Positions 1 to 9,667 of a stretch of DNA of 64,000 bases are shown here, piece after piece. The translations under genes were made by a program, and so were the position numbers. The DNA is from a gamma proteobacterium symbiont of Ctena orbiculata (GTDB lineage Bacteria > Pseudomonadota > Gammaproteobacteria > Chromatiales > Chromatiaceae): contig QBVC01000027.1 of assembly GCA_003058495.1 (NCBI GenBank), positions 62,001-126,000 of the forward strand. The letters are read 5' to 3'. The notes below the pieces were generated by a model that worked only from the letters and a program-made list of their open reading frames with translations, was not told where the DNA came from and did no database searches. Position 1 is the stretch's first letter. Each line of letters opens with the position of its first letter.

Positions 1-67
1 CGATGACGGTGAGCGCCAGGAAGGGCAGGGTGAGTACCGGCCGCTTGAGGGGTTGATATGCACTCAT
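1..67 (-). CDS. hybB: Hydrogenase cytochrome b-type membrane subunit HybB, N-terminal fragment
   Basis: Only the first 22 codons lie in the window; the gene runs off the left edge. The visible N-terminus (MSAYQPLKRPVLTLPFL) resembles the start of the NrfD/HybB-type integral membrane subunit that passes electrons from hydrogenase to quinone. Its ATG overlaps the stop codon of hybA (ATGA), so the two are translationally coupled. Identity rests on gene order (small subunit, ferredoxin-like subunit, then this gene) and a short N-terminus. A large subunit gene would be expected further left. Confidence 0.6.
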   Translation of the reverse strand, partial: MSAYQPLKRPVLTLPFLALTVI

Positions 68-1035
68 GAGTCGTCTCCTCCCTCGTCATCGGTATTGCGC
101 CGGACCACGTAGGTAAGACCCGCCAGGGCGATGGCCGGCAGGGCCATATAGCTGTAGAGGGTGTGCTGCACCGTCTCCGAGATGGAGGCGTAGGAGCGCT
201 CCTCCAGCGGCGGCATGCCCAGCTTGTCGAAGGGGATGGAGGAGATGTGCAGCACATTGGTGCCGCCCGCCTCCTTCTCGCCCCAGACATGGTCCTGGTA
301 CTCGGGCACCGCCTTTTGGTGGTGACTCTCCGGGTTGCGCACGTCGCCGCGGGGGTAGTTGTAAGTCTCGCCGGGCTTCAGCGCCATGCGGCGCTTGGCC
401 TCCTCCAGCAGCGCCTTGCGCGAGCCGAACAGGGTGGCGCCGGTGGGGCAGACCTCGGCGCAGCCGGTCATCTGGCCCCTGTCGATGCGCTCCACCCCGG
501 CCTGGTTGCACATCTGGCACTTGTGGATCTCACCGAAGGGGTTGTCGTAGTCGAACTGGGGCACGTTGTAGGGGCAGCCCACCATGCAGGTGCGGCAGCC
601 GATGCAGGCATCGGGATGGTGGGTGACGATGCCGGTCTTCGCATCGCGCCGCATGGCGGTCACCGGACAGACCGAGACGCAGCCCGGATCGACACAGTGC
701 ATGCAGCTGCGCTTTTCGAAGGCGTAGCCGTCTTTCACTGCATCCTTCCGCTCGCCTTTGCCTTCGCTGTAGACCTTGATCACGTTCAGGGTCTCGGCCG
801 AAAGGTCGTGGGCGGCGTCCCAGGCGGTCTCTTCGCCCAGGGGTGTCGCCGGCATCTCATTGACCTCTTTGCATTTCGCCACGCAGGCCTTGCAGCCGAT
901 GCAGAGCGTCGAGTCGTAGAGCATGCCGATGGCTTCCTCCGCCGGCTCCAGGTTGCCCCGCGCATCGGCCGTGCCGGCGCCCATCAGGGCCGCGCCGCCG
1001 CCGAGGGAGGCCTTGAGAAAATCTCTGCGTTTCAT
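64..1035 (-). CDS. hybA: Hydrogenase iron-sulfur subunit HybA
   Basis: A 323-residue periplasmic electron-transfer protein linking a [NiFe]-hydrogenase small subunit to the membrane quinone-reactive subunit. The N-terminus carries a twin-arginine signal (RRDFLK, then a hydrophobic stretch ending near ADA). Four cysteine clusters of the DMSO-reductase ferredoxin type are visible: CIGCKACVAKC, CMHCVDPGCVSVCP, CIGCRTCMVGCP, and CQMCN with CAEVCPTGA. One transmembrane segment lies near the C-terminus, as in E. coli HybA. I start at the ATG directly ahead of the Tat signal, 7 bases after the hybO stop; the same frame is open upstream but that part is a shadow of hybO. Confidence 0.9.
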   Translation of the reverse strand: MKRRDFLKASLGGGAALMGAGTADARGNLEPAEEAIGMLYDSTLCIGCKACVAKCKEVNEMPATPLGEETAWDAAHDLSAETLNVIKVYSEGKGERKDAVKDGYAFEKRSCMHCVDPGCVSVCPVTAMRRDAKTGIVTHHPDACIGCRTCMVGCPYNVPQFDYDNPFGEIHKCQMCNQAGVERIDRGQMTGCAEVCPTGATLFGSRKALLEEAKRRMALKPGETYNYPRGDVRNPESHHQKAVPEYQDHVWGEKEAGGTNVLHISSIPFDKLGMPPLEERSYASISETVQHTLYSYMALPAIALAGLTYVVRRNTDDEGGDDS

Positions 1036-1042
1036 GCTGCCC

Positions 1043-2164
1043 TCACTCCCCGTCTTTCTCTTTGCCGTCGAGCTTCTTCGAGGCCATGGCGGTGGCGCCC
1101 ACCGCCACCCCGACCGCGGCACCGGCGATCGCCGCGGCACCGGCTGAGATGCCGGCCGTGCCCTCGCGATCCTCGATGCCGGGGAACATGTTGGGCGGGG
1201 TGTGGGTCTTGACGTCGGCCAGGCTGAACAGCGGCTTGTTGAAGCCGACGCCGCCCTCCGAGCAGCCGAAACAGGGGTGGCCGACGCCGATGGGCCAGAC
1301 ACCGCCGCCGACGTTGTTGAACTCCAGGCTGGGGCAGTTGTTGTAGGTCTCGGGACCCTTGCAGCCGAGCTTATAGAGGCACCATCCCTTGCGATGGCCC
1401 TCGTCGCCGAACTCCTTGGCGAAGCGGCCGGCGTCGAAGTGGGGACGGCGGTAGCAGTTCTCGTGGATGAGGCGGCCGTAGGCCCATTTCGGGCGCCCCT
1501 TCTCGTCGATGGGGGGCAGCTTGCCGTAGGTGACGAAGTAGAGCACGGTGCCGATGAAGTTGGCCGGGTTGGGCGGGCAGCCGGGGATGGTGACCACCGT
1601 CTTGCCGGCCAGCAGCTGCGGCGCACCCACCGCCCCTGTGGGATTGGGCTCGGCCGACTGCACCCCGCCCCAGCTGGCGCAGGAGCCGAAGGCGACGATG
1701 GCGGCGGCGTGTTCGGCGGCCTCGTTGGTGATATCGACCATGGTCTCGCCGCCGATCTTGCAGAAGATGCCGTCGTTGGCGAGGGGTATGGCCCCTTCCA
1801 CCACCAGCAGATATTTGCCCTTGTTCTCCTCCATGACCTTCTTCTTGATCTCCTCAACCTGGTGGCCGGCGCCGGTATCGAGGGTCTGGTGGTAGTCGAG
1901 GGAGATGAGGTCGAGGATGAGGTGTTCGAGGGAGGGCTGTTCGGAGCGCAGCAGGGCTTCACTGGGCCCCGTACACTCCTGGCCGTGGAGCCAGATGACG
2001 GGCGGGCGCCGTTTCGGATCGGCCACCGCCTGGGCCATGGCCATGGCGGCATTGTTCGATAGTCCCAGGGATGCCGCTACGCCGGTACAGAACTTGAGAA
2101 AGGTTCTGCGAGAGACGCCGAGACGTTTCTCCACTGCTGAAAAGTCGAAATCGTGCGCTGCCAT
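1043..2164 (-). CDS. hybO: [NiFe]-hydrogenase small subunit
   Basis: Small subunit (373 aa) of a membrane-bound group 1 uptake hydrogenase; it carries the FeS relay between the NiFe site in the large subunit and the membrane. It has a Tat signal (SRRTFLK, residues about 19-25), then mature sequence starting near RRPPVIWLHGQECTG. Cluster ligands visible include GQECTG, GSCASWGG, GCPPNP, HENCYRRPHF and GVGHPCFGCSEGG. A glycine/alanine-rich transmembrane anchor sits near the C-terminus. A purine-rich ribosome site (ggagag) precedes the ATG. The order hybO-hybA-hybB matches the E. coli hyb operon; the catalytic subunit must lie outside the window. Confidence 0.93.
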   Translation of the reverse strand: MAAHDFDFSAVEKRLGVSRRTFLKFCTGVAASLGLSNNAAMAMAQAVADPKRRPPVIWLHGQECTGPSEALLRSEQPSLEHLILDLISLDYHQTLDTGAGHQVEEIKKKVMEENKGKYLLVVEGAIPLANDGIFCKIGGETMVDITNEAAEHAAAIVAFGSCASWGGVQSAEPNPTGAVGAPQLLAGKTVVTIPGCPPNPANFIGTVLYFVTYGKLPPIDEKGRPKWAYGRLIHENCYRRPHFDAGRFAKEFGDEGHRKGWCLYKLGCKGPETYNNCPSLEFNNVGGGVWPIGVGHPCFGCSEGGVGFNKPLFSLADVKTHTPPNMFPGIEDREGTAGISAGAAAIAGAAVGVAVGATAMASKKLDGKEKDGE

Positions 2165-2519
2165 CTGTACTCTCTCCGGTTAGCTTGCTGAGGCGTTTTG
2201 GGTGCTGCAGTCTGCAAAAGACAAGTCAACAATTTCCGCAATTTTTGTGCCGGATTTGTTTTGTTGCTTAGATTCATTGGCTTAGAAAACTCAGCTAATT
2301 GCACAGACAAAAAAAGTGCAAGGGATCATTACATCTCAATTTCCTTACTGGAAAGATGGTTTACATATTTTGTGGTAATTACCAAGGTCGGTTTCCCTCG
2401 ATCCCGAACCATGTTCACCGGTTGTGTTATTTCTGCTGGAGTCCAGGGAGGCGCTTTGTGGTAGCCGCCGCTTTTCGCTAAGATGCGCGGCACTTATCTC
2501 CCAGTCGATGTGATGGACA
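2165..2519. other. Divergent intergenic region between hybO and cysS
   Basis: About 355 bases with no convincing gene. The left half is AT-rich and presumably holds the hydrogenase promoter; the right half leads into cysS. I saw no clear FNR box, riboswitch or repeat. Confidence 0.5.
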
Positions 2520-3908
<1,389 letters not shown>

Positions 3909-3915
3909 GTTTATC

Positions 3916-3933
3916 GGTGCGGTAAACCGCACC
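3916..3933. repeat. REP-like palindrome, copy 1
   Basis: GGTGCGGT-AA-ACCGCACC forms a perfect 8-bp stem. Two near-identical copies lie at 5103-5120 and 5144-5161, on the other side of the lipoprotein gene. It sits at the 3' ends of cysS and the lipoprotein gene and could act as a bidirectional terminator, though no strong T-run follows. Confidence 0.7.
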
Positions 3934-3941
3934 ATAAACTC

Positions 3942-4982
3942 TTACTGATAACCCACAATCCTGGCCAATACCCACCAGAATGCAAACGCCTTTCGATTGG
4001 CCGTAATATGCTGGCTATTATGCGCACCATAAGTGGCCACACCACCGGGTGTTGAACGGTTCTCGTACCAGTCGACGCCCAACGAGTGCGCCGCCTGCCA
4101 ATCCTCATAGAAGTTGCCCCCGTAGCTGGTGGAATTGCCGTTGTCGCCGGCATCCTCGTAATAGCTGCCATCCATGGCATGAGTGTCGATGGAGTAGTAG
4201 TCGATACAGAAATAGTGGTGGGTGTTGCAGTAGTCGGTGATCAGTGACGCCTGCTCGCGGGGATTGCCCTCACCGGTATTCGAGCCGGTGTTTGCATGCC
4301 CGGTCATGAAGATGAATGTGACCGGCGTGGTGCGGGTCTGGCCGACGCCGCTACCGATCCTGCTGCCGCCGGGACCATACTCGTCGATCAGGGTCTGCAT
4401 CGAACTCAGGTAGTCGGCCACCGAGTGGCCGGCGATGTTGCACCAGGACCAGAGCATGACGTTGATGGCCTCGTTGGCCGGATCGTCGAGGTAGTTGCGC
4501 ACCTGATGGCGCCAGCTCATCCAGTCGGCGTCTGCCTGGGACAGATCCTGAAAGGCGCCGCCGATTTCGTTGTCGTGAAAATCGAGCTTGTCCGCTTCGG
4601 GGAGTGAGTTTCTGGTTACACCGAATCTTCTCTCGTCGCCGTCTTTGTAGTCGGGCAGGCCGAAGACACCGTAACTGACATGGGTGCCGTGGGAGGTGTG
4701 GTTGTAGGCGATGTGCAGGGTGCTGCGGGCGCTGTCGATATAGCTGTCGGGTATGGCCCGCAATACTGCTTCGGTGGCCACGCTGTAATCGGCCACATAG
4801 GCGGATGAGGCAGTCCCGCTATCGTTGTCACCATCATCGATCACATCATTGCCATCAGAGATGTCATTGTTAAGGTCACTGTCGTTGCTGACATTGCTGC
4901 CGCCGTTACCTCCGCATGCTACAAGGAATAGACAGAGCAACACCACCGTCAATGACGGCATCTTCAAGTGACATAACGACAT
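3942..4982 (-). CDS. Secreted lipoprotein of unknown function, possibly SGNH-hydrolase-like
   Basis: A 346-residue protein with a lipoprotein signal (hydrophobic segment ending LFLVAC, lipobox Cys near residue 23). A low-complexity Asn/Asp/Ser/Gly linker follows, then a globular domain from about residue 60. The domain has patches typical of carboxyl-ester or glycoside hydrolases (HTSHGTHVSYG, WSWCNIAGHS, FIFMTGHA), but I cannot place it in a named family with certainty. A second in-frame ATG at codon 8 (4961) would still give a full signal peptide. It is bracketed by REP-like palindromes. Confidence 0.75.
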   Translation of the reverse strand: MSLCHLKMPSLTVVLLCLFLVACGGNGGSNVSNDSDLNNDISDGNDVIDDGDNDSGTASSAYVADYSVATEAVLRAIPDSYIDSARSTLHIAYNHTSHGTHVSYGVFGLPDYKDGDERRFGVTRNSLPEADKLDFHDNEIGGAFQDLSQADADWMSWRHQVRNYLDDPANEAINVMLWSWCNIAGHSVADYLSSMQTLIDEYGPGGSRIGSGVGQTRTTPVTFIFMTGHANTGSNTGEGNPREQASLITDYCNTHHYFCIDYYSIDTHAMDGSYYEDAGDNGNSTSYGGNFYEDWQAAHSLGVDWYENRSTPGGVATYGAHNSQHITANRKAFAFWWVLARIVGYQ

Positions 4983-5102
4983 AACGGATCTCCAGCAACT
5001 GCACCTGGGGATAAAACCATAAATTAGTTGTGGTTTTATAGCGGAAAGCTGTGGCCCGGTATGTGATCCCTGTCGAGAATCTGCTTTTTAGGGAGTCTTA
5101 TC

Positions 5103-5161
5103 GGTGCGGCAAGCCGCACCCAACAAGCTAGATAAGGGCGTAGGGTGCGGCTTGCCGCACC
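5103..5161. repeat. REP-like palindromes, copies 2 and 3
   Basis: Two copies of GGTGCGGC-NN-GCCGCACC at 5103-5120 and 5144-5161, with loops AA and TT, separated by 23 bases. Together with copy 1 (3916-3933) they flank the lipoprotein gene. They lie just 3' of folD on the minus strand and may stop or stabilise its transcript. Confidence 0.75.
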
Positions 5162-5172
5162 GTATGATGAAA

Positions 5173-6033
5173 TTAATTTGCCGAGCTGTGCAGCTCCGCC
5201 GCCTGCAGGGTGTTCTCCAGCAGGGTGGCGATGGTCATGGGTCCGACGCCGCCGGGTACAGGCGTAATCCAACTGGCTCGCTCACTGGCCTCAGCAAAGT
5301 TCACGTCCCCCACCAGTTTGCCCTGGTCATTGCGGTTCATTCCCACATCGATGACGATGGCCCCCTCCTTGATCCAGTCTCCCGGCACATATTCGGCACG
5401 GCCGATGGCGACCACCAGGATATCCGCGTTATGCGCCTTCTGCGCAAGCTCCTTGGTGCGGCTGTGGCAGACGGTGATGGTGCAGCGGGCCGCCAGCAGC
5501 TCCAGGGCCATGGGGCGGCCGACGATGTTGGACTGGCCGATGATCACCGCATCCAGCCCCTCGAGCTTCTGGCCGGTTCTCGCCAACAGGGTCATGATCC
5601 CTTTGGGTGTGCAGGAGCGCAGCAGCGGCATGCGCAGCACCAGGCGGCCGACGTTGTAGGGATGGAAACCGTCCACATCCTTGGTCGGCAGGATGCGCTC
5701 GATCACCGCCTCCTCGTCGATGTGTTCGGGCAGCGGCAGCTGCACCAGGATGCCGTCGATCGCCTCGTCTTCATTCAGCCGGTCGATCAGCGCCAGCAGC
5801 TGATCCTCGCCGGTGGAGGCGGGGAGATCGTGGGAGACGGAGTGGAAGCCGACCTCGTCACAGGATTTCCGCTTATTCCTTACATAGACCTGGGAGGCGG
5901 GATTCTCCCCCACCAGGACCACCGCCAGGCCGGGTCGGCGCATGCCGCCTGCCACGCGTTCCTCCACGCGTTGTCTGATCTGCTCTCTGAGATCGGCCGC
6001 AATGGCCTTGCCGTCTAAAATCTGCGCACTCAT
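5173..6033 (-). CDS. folD: Methylenetetrahydrofolate dehydrogenase / methenyltetrahydrofolate cyclohydrolase
   Basis: Bifunctional cytoplasmic enzyme (286 aa) interconverting 5,10-methylene-, methenyl- and 10-formyl-tetrahydrofolate with NADP. Family hallmarks: the [14 protein letters not shown] segment with the catalytic Lys, QLPLPEHID, the Rossmann-type [10 protein letters not shown], and the C-terminal [16 protein letters not shown]. It is monocistronic here. It is not next to the formate genes at 47-52 kb, so any role in formate assimilation is only inference. Confidence 0.97.
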   Translation of the reverse strand: MSAQILDGKAIAADLREQIRQRVEERVAGGMRRPGLAVVLVGENPASQVYVRNKRKSCDEVGFHSVSHDLPASTGEDQLLALIDRLNEDEAIDGILVQLPLPEHIDEEAVIERILPTKDVDGFHPYNVGRLVLRMPLLRSCTPKGIMTLLARTGQKLEGLDAVIIGQSNIVGRPMALELLAARCTITVCHSRTKELAQKAHNADILVVAIGRAEYVPGDWIKEGAIVIDVGMNRNDQGKLVGDVNFAEASERASWITPVPGGVGPMTIATLLENTLQAAELHSSAN

Positions 6034-6197
6034 CGGGGTTCCCGGGGTCTGATTGAAACCAGGGATCGGATGATACAGAAAGCCGGCCCTACTGTCAGTG
6101 CGCAGGGCCCGCCGCCATTGACCTCGCGGGGCTTCGCCAGTATTATTCCCCCCCTTTGCTCACCCAGGGTGTAGGGATATACTTTTGGGATGATTTT

Positions 6198-6274
6198 CGG
6201 GGTATAGCGCAGTCTGGTAGCGCGCCTGCTTTGGGAGCAGGATGTCGGGAGTTCGAATCTCTCTACCCCGACCA
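6198..6274 (+). tRNA. tRNA-Pro(UGG)
   Basis: A 77-nt cloverleaf with acceptor CGGGGTA/TACCCCG, anticodon loop TTTGGGA (anticodon TGG), T-loop TTCGAAT and encoded CCA. First of four tRNA genes on the plus strand. Confidence 0.97.
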
Positions 6275-6281
6275 GTTGACT

Positions 6282-6627
6282 GCGCCCGTAGCTCATTTGG
6301 ATAGAGCATCGGCCTTTGAGCGCACCTGGCCCAGGCCAAGTGCAACCAGGAGCCTCTATGGGGAATGCAACCCGTAGAGTGGATCGCACTGTATCGGGGA
6401 AACCTTAACAGGTCATGCTGATGGCAATCCCGAGGAAACCTCAGGTTGGGACATCCTGAAAGAGCGGATGGGCGAGCCTGCAGCCGGGGGATCCGTAGAG
6501 ACTATACGTGCGACACCTGAGACGGTGAAGAGATAGTCCAGACCACAAACCCCGAACGGGGGCGTCGAAAGGCGTAGTTGGTAAGCTAAGCCGAGGGTAG
6601 CAGGTTCGAGTCCTGCCGGGCGTGCCA
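6282..6627 (+). tRNA. tRNA-Arg(UCU) interrupted by a group I intron
   Basis: Two exons, 6282-6316 and 6586-6627, join into a normal 77-nt tRNA. Acceptor GCGCCCG pairs with CGGGCGT, D-arm GCTC/GAGC, anticodon stem TCGGC/GCCGA, T-arm GCAGG/CCTGC, encoded CCA. The joined anticodon loop is CTTCTAA, anticodon TCT. The sequence closely resembles E. coli tRNA-Arg(UCU) as I remember it. The break lies inside the anticodon, after U34: the 5' exon ends in T and the intron ends in G, as group I splicing needs. Confidence 0.92.
6317..6585 (+). ncRNA. Group I intron (IC3-like) in tRNA-Arg
   Basis: A 269-nt insertion with group I core signatures. The segment GTAGAGACTATACG (P7 5' side) and GAAGAGATAGTCCAG (P7 3' side) closely resemble the Azoarcus tRNA-Ile intron core. 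The intron follows a U and ends with G (position 6585), and it has no room for a homing endonuclease. Insertion between anticodon bases 34 and 35 is the position used by cyanobacterial tRNA-Leu(UAA) introns, although this host tRNA is Arg. Confidence 0.9.
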
Positions 6628-6675
6628 AGTCTGCAGGAGCGGCTGTCGCGAAACAGCCGGATAGAAACGGTCAAT

Positions 6676-6752
6676 GGTGGACGTAGCTCAGTTGGTAGAG
6701 CTCCGGATTGTGGTTCCGGCGGTCGTGGGTTCGAGACCCATCGTCCACCCCA
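6676..6752 (+). tRNA. tRNA-His(GUG)
   Basis: Acceptor GTGGACG/CGTCCAC with the extra 5' G at 6676, anticodon loop TTGTGGT (anticodon GTG), T-loop TTCGAGA, discriminator C and encoded CCA. Confidence 0.97.
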
Positions 6753-6794
6753 TTAACGCGACTCCCCATTCCGTGTGGGGGTCAAACAGCTCAT

Positions 6795-6870
6795 GGGCCA
6801 TTAGCTCAGCTGGTAGAGCAGTGGACTCTTAATCCATTGGTCGTAGGTTCGAATCCTACATGGCCCACCA
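6795..6870 (+). tRNA. tRNA-Lys(CUU), island attachment site
   Basis: A 76-nt cloverleaf with acceptor GGGCCAT/ATGGCCC, anticodon loop CTCTTAA (anticodon CTT), T-loop TTCGAAT and encoded CCA. Its last 47 bases (6824-6870) recur exactly at 11646-11692, the pattern left when an element integrates into a tRNA 3' end and restores the gene. Confidence 0.97.
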
Positions 6871-7109
6871 GTAACTATTTGATTTAAATAAAAATAAAAA
6901 ATATTTCATCTGGATAGTGATAGGTGAAAAATAAAAAAGACGACGGATAGTCAACGAAATAATAATAATATTGACTGAACCATATTAACGTTACAAATAA
7001 CGCACTTTAAACGAGATTTAAAATATTATTATTGATCTCTGCTATAGTCTAAATTATTGACTTGATTAAAAATAATTGTTATCAAGTTATGAAAGGGATA
7101 GGATGATTT

Positions 7110-7550
7110 GTGGGAAAGAAAAAAGCGTCAAATCGGGGCAGAAAGGATTCTAGGATCCAAGAGCCGACACAAGAAAATAGTAAAAAAGGTTTCGCAGATG
7201 TCGCTATAAGGTTTATAGATGCGATGTATGATCTTGCTCAAACCGGTAATCTTGTAGGCTTGGCGCTATTCGGTTTTGTATGTTGGATATTTTATGTAAC
7301 GTACAAATTACCTGCAGAAACTGTGGAAGGTATGTTGTATGGCATTGGGAACTTTTTAGCCAGTGAATCATTCTATATTGTGCCATTTACCGCTGTAATT
7401 GCGTTTTGTGGTTATACAAACCTTATTCAGAAACGTGTTTATAGAACTCATATCAAAGATCTTGCTGAGCATAGAAAACTACTTATACATGGATTAGAGA
7501 GCGGAGAGTTGAGTCATCTAGGAACTCATCATAGTAGTGAAAATGACTAA
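7110..7550 (+). CDS. Small two-TM membrane protein of unknown function
   Basis: A 146-residue protein that I do not recognise. The N-terminal 30 residues are very basic (Lys/Arg/Ser). Two hydrophobic segments follow, about residues 45-65 (NLVGLALFGFVCWIFYVTY) and 85-105 (FYIVPFTAVIAFCGY), then a short hydrophilic tail. The start is GTG, preceded by the purine-rich AGGGATAGGAT about 8 bases upstream; no in-frame ATG suits better. Codon use is AT-rich, unlike the chromosome around it. It is followed by another membrane protein 41 bases on, probably in the same transcript. Confidence 0.65.
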   Translation: MGKKKASNRGRKDSRIQEPTQENSKKGFADVAIRFIDAMYDLAQTGNLVGLALFGFVCWIFYVTYKLPAETVEGMLYGIGNFLASESFYIVPFTAVIAFCGYTNLIQKRVYRTHIKDLAEHRKLLIHGLESGELSHLGTHHSSEND

Positions 7551-7591
7551 TTACGAAAGCTCACTGGGTAGTCAGAAAAAAGGAGATAATC

Positions 7592-8164
7592 ATGCTAGCG
7601 ATTAATTTCATTATCGCGTGTTTGTCGCTGTGGTTGATTATGCTTATTAATTATCATTTCTTGCAACCAGCTTTAAAAAATCAACAAAGGTTCAAATTAT
7701 ATAAATTAAGAGATGAATTGTCTTTGTTGGCAATGAGTGGTGAATTAGATGAAAAGTCTGATGAATATTTGACACTTATTAAATTGATAAACAATGCAAT
7801 TCGGGCTACTGGTTCATTTCAAGTAACCGACTTTTTAAAGTTTATATTCAATTTTCACAAAGATGAAGAACGTAAAGCTAGATTTAAATCTATAGTAGAA
7901 AAAATTGATCAAGCAAACCACAAAGAGTATTGCAGAATAGCAAGTGATGTATTTGAGGTTTTACACGACATACTTCGTTCAGATACCAGGGCACTTAGGT
8001 ATTTCTTATTTCCTGGTCTACTTGCTGTTGGCTTCTTATTAAAAATCGTTAAGATTACTAAACTGATTGAGAAGGTTGAAAAGAAGCAAGAGCAAATTAA
8101 TGAGATGGACGAAGATCTAGACGGCTATAAAGACCAGTTTGGAAAAAAGACCTGTGCAGCATAG
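7592..8164 (+). CDS. Membrane protein with C-terminal coiled coil, unknown function
   Basis: A 190-residue protein with an N-terminal membrane segment (residues about 1-25) and a long helical, charged middle region. A second hydrophobic segment (ALRYFLFPGLLAVGFLLKI, about 130-150) is followed by a Lys/Glu/Gln-rich likely coiled coil to the end. A ribosome site (AAAAGGAGAT) precedes the ATG. AT-rich like its upstream partner, with which it probably forms a two-gene unit. Defence or signalling roles are possible given the island setting, but the sequence shows no catalytic motif. Confidence 0.65.
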   Translation: MLAINFIIACLSLWLIMLINYHFLQPALKNQQRFKLYKLRDELSLLAMSGELDEKSDEYLTLIKLINNAIRATGSFQVTDFLKFIFNFHKDEERKARFKSIVEKIDQANHKEYCRIASDVFEVLHDILRSDTRALRYFLFPGLLAVGFLLKIVKITKLIEKVEKKQEQINEMDEDLDGYKDQFGKKTCAA

Positions 8165-8269
8165 TGCTTTAGAAACAGTTAATTTTTTAAGCAAAAATAA
8201 TTAGGTCAACGGATTCAGCTTAGCAACCTCTTCAAGATGATCCGGTGATAAATGAGCATAGGAGTTAAC

Positions 8270-8575
8270 GGACACCCGAAAAATACTTCAAATCCAGACA
8301 TGATTTTGGCAACTGCTCCATTCCCCTATGCCATTACAAGACAATAACTTCGTAGTACAGCACGTTGGCCGCGATGCCAGCTCTTTTTTTGTATCTCGGC
8401 GTAGGCCTTGATTCGATCAATCGCGCCCAATACGGAGAAATAGTTTTTATTATAGTGGCTGACACTCGTCACCCAGGCATCCGGGTTTAAGCCAACACGC
8501 TCGAGGATATGCGAGGACACCCACAAATCCTTGCTTAAACATAACGCCTAAAATCAAAACAATTAACGGGTGTCC
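8270..8575. mobile_element. Small decayed transposon remnant bounded by inverted repeats
   Basis: Bounded by GGACACCCG at 8270-8278 and its reverse complement CGGGTGTCC at 8567-8575, each next to TTAA; another GGACACCCA lies at 8515-8523. Inside, on the minus strand, is a short frame resembling the C-terminus of a Y1/REP-associated tyrosine transposase. The arrangement looks like a deletion derivative rather than a working element. Confidence 0.4.
8326..8526 (-). pseudogene. C-terminal fragment of a RAYT/Y1-like transposase
   Basis: A 66-codon open frame containing LGAIDRIKAYAEIQKKSWHRG, a pattern I associate with the C-terminal region of long REP-associated tyrosine transposases. The N-terminal catalytic HUH and Tyr motifs are missing, so it cannot be active. 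Family assignment is from memory of similar sequences and is weak. Confidence 0.35.
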
Positions 8576-8773
8576 CCTTATGATTCCATACTCTGCCATA
8601 GGATTGCGATAAAACGGGGCCGCAATCCTGTCTTCTGGGGCTTTATGGGCGGCCTGTTCGGCCCTCTGGCGATACCTTTTGCTTTTATGGTGAGGCCTAG
8701 ACAAAGTAAATGACAGACCGAGAGATTTTCTTGTTTCCTTAGACGTATGTAGAGTAGACCTCTGTAGCACGAT

Positions 8774-9667
8774 TTAAATAGATGCAAGTAAATACGCAGC
8801 TACTATTACAAAGGCGAAAATGTAAATTATATTCAGAAAAGATATCTGTTCCTTTTGAGCGGCCTGCTCTGAAAATTCCCTAAATAAATTAAACAATACG
8901 GCAATCATAAATGCCATGAACACCAAGCCACATAAGGCTTCTATAGCCGCCATCATCCGCGCATCTTCTGTTGGCTGAAAGTCTCCATAGCCAAGCGTTG
9001 TAAAAGTCACGATTGAAAAGTAAAACAAGTCCCTTTCGGCCTTTTTGATTTTCTTCTTAGTTTCAGGCTCAAGGCTTTTAAGATCATCGCCTGAAAATTT
9101 GATCATACGATCAGGAGCAGTTTCCTCTTTGGTTGTGTCGATAATTCCTGAGACAGCATAACCTTCGGCAAAAGAATGGATTATGATGAAGGCGCTGGAC
9201 ATGGCTGCGAATAAAACAAAGATGATGGAATATCTGTTTGTTTGCCGAATAATGATCCATCGCATCAGTACGTATACTATAAATATTACTATGGCTGAGA
9301 TGGCCAGTATGATGGTAAACAAGGCCGTATCCGGTTGATAAGGTGTAACAATATCCGGTATTGAGCTAACAACTGTGATCGTAGCTAAGAATCCGGTTGC
9401 CAGTAATACTTCCTTGAAATTGTGAATGAAGGAAAGATATTGCTCATTCAGTTTTAATCTTAGTGTTGGTGATACGTCTCTTTTCAGCCATATATCTCGA
9501 AATTTCCAGAGCGGCATCACTGATAATAGCACTGCAGTGATTGCTCCCAGTTGCCAGTTACGAAATACCCCAATGCCTAGTCCTAAAAACAGGGCGGGCA
9601 ACAGTAGGACCAATAACTGGATATAAGAATTTAGTTGTTCAAATGATTTCTTGTTGTCCATCTTCAT
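8774..9667 (-). CDS. Potassium channel family protein
   Basis: A 297-residue integral membrane protein with about six hydrophobic segments. The last pair encloses a pore loop with the K+ selectivity filter TFTTLGYGD (about residues 220-228), followed by a pore-lining helix (AALCGLVFMAFMIAVLF-like). No RCK/TrkA nucleotide domain follows; the protein ends in another membrane segment, so the pore does not form the C-terminal end as in KcsA. AT-rich and encoded inside the tRNA-Lys island. A start two codons later (ATG of MDNKK) is equally plausible. Confidence 0.82.
   Translation of the reverse strand: MKMDNKKSFEQLNSYIQLLVLLLPALFLGLGIGVFRNWQLGAITAVLLSVMPLWKFRDIWLKRDVSPTLRLKLNEQYLSFIHNFKEVLLATGFLATITVVSSIPDIVTPYQPDTALFTIILAISAIVIFIVYVLMRWIIIRQTNRYSIIFVLFAAMSSAFIIIHSFAEGYAVSGIIDTTKEETAPDRMIKFSGDDLKSLEPETKKKIKKAERDLFYFSIVTFTTLGYGDFQPTEDARMMAAIEALCGLVFMAFMIAVLFNLFREFSEQAAQKEQISFLNIIYIFAFVIVAAYLLASI

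Larger units (their letters stand above)
8165..8773. other. Stretch without an intact gene; decayed insertion
   Basis: About 600 bases between the membrane-protein pair and the K+ channel gene. The only recognisable content is the transposase-like fragment and its GGACACCC-type repeats (8270-8575). The rest gives short open frames with no family resemblance. Confidence 0.5.

Noticed and set aside
9265..9285. GTATAC in the K+ channel gene as another GntR operator
   Set aside because: It is inside a coding region and lacks the TGGTATA/TATACCA arms.
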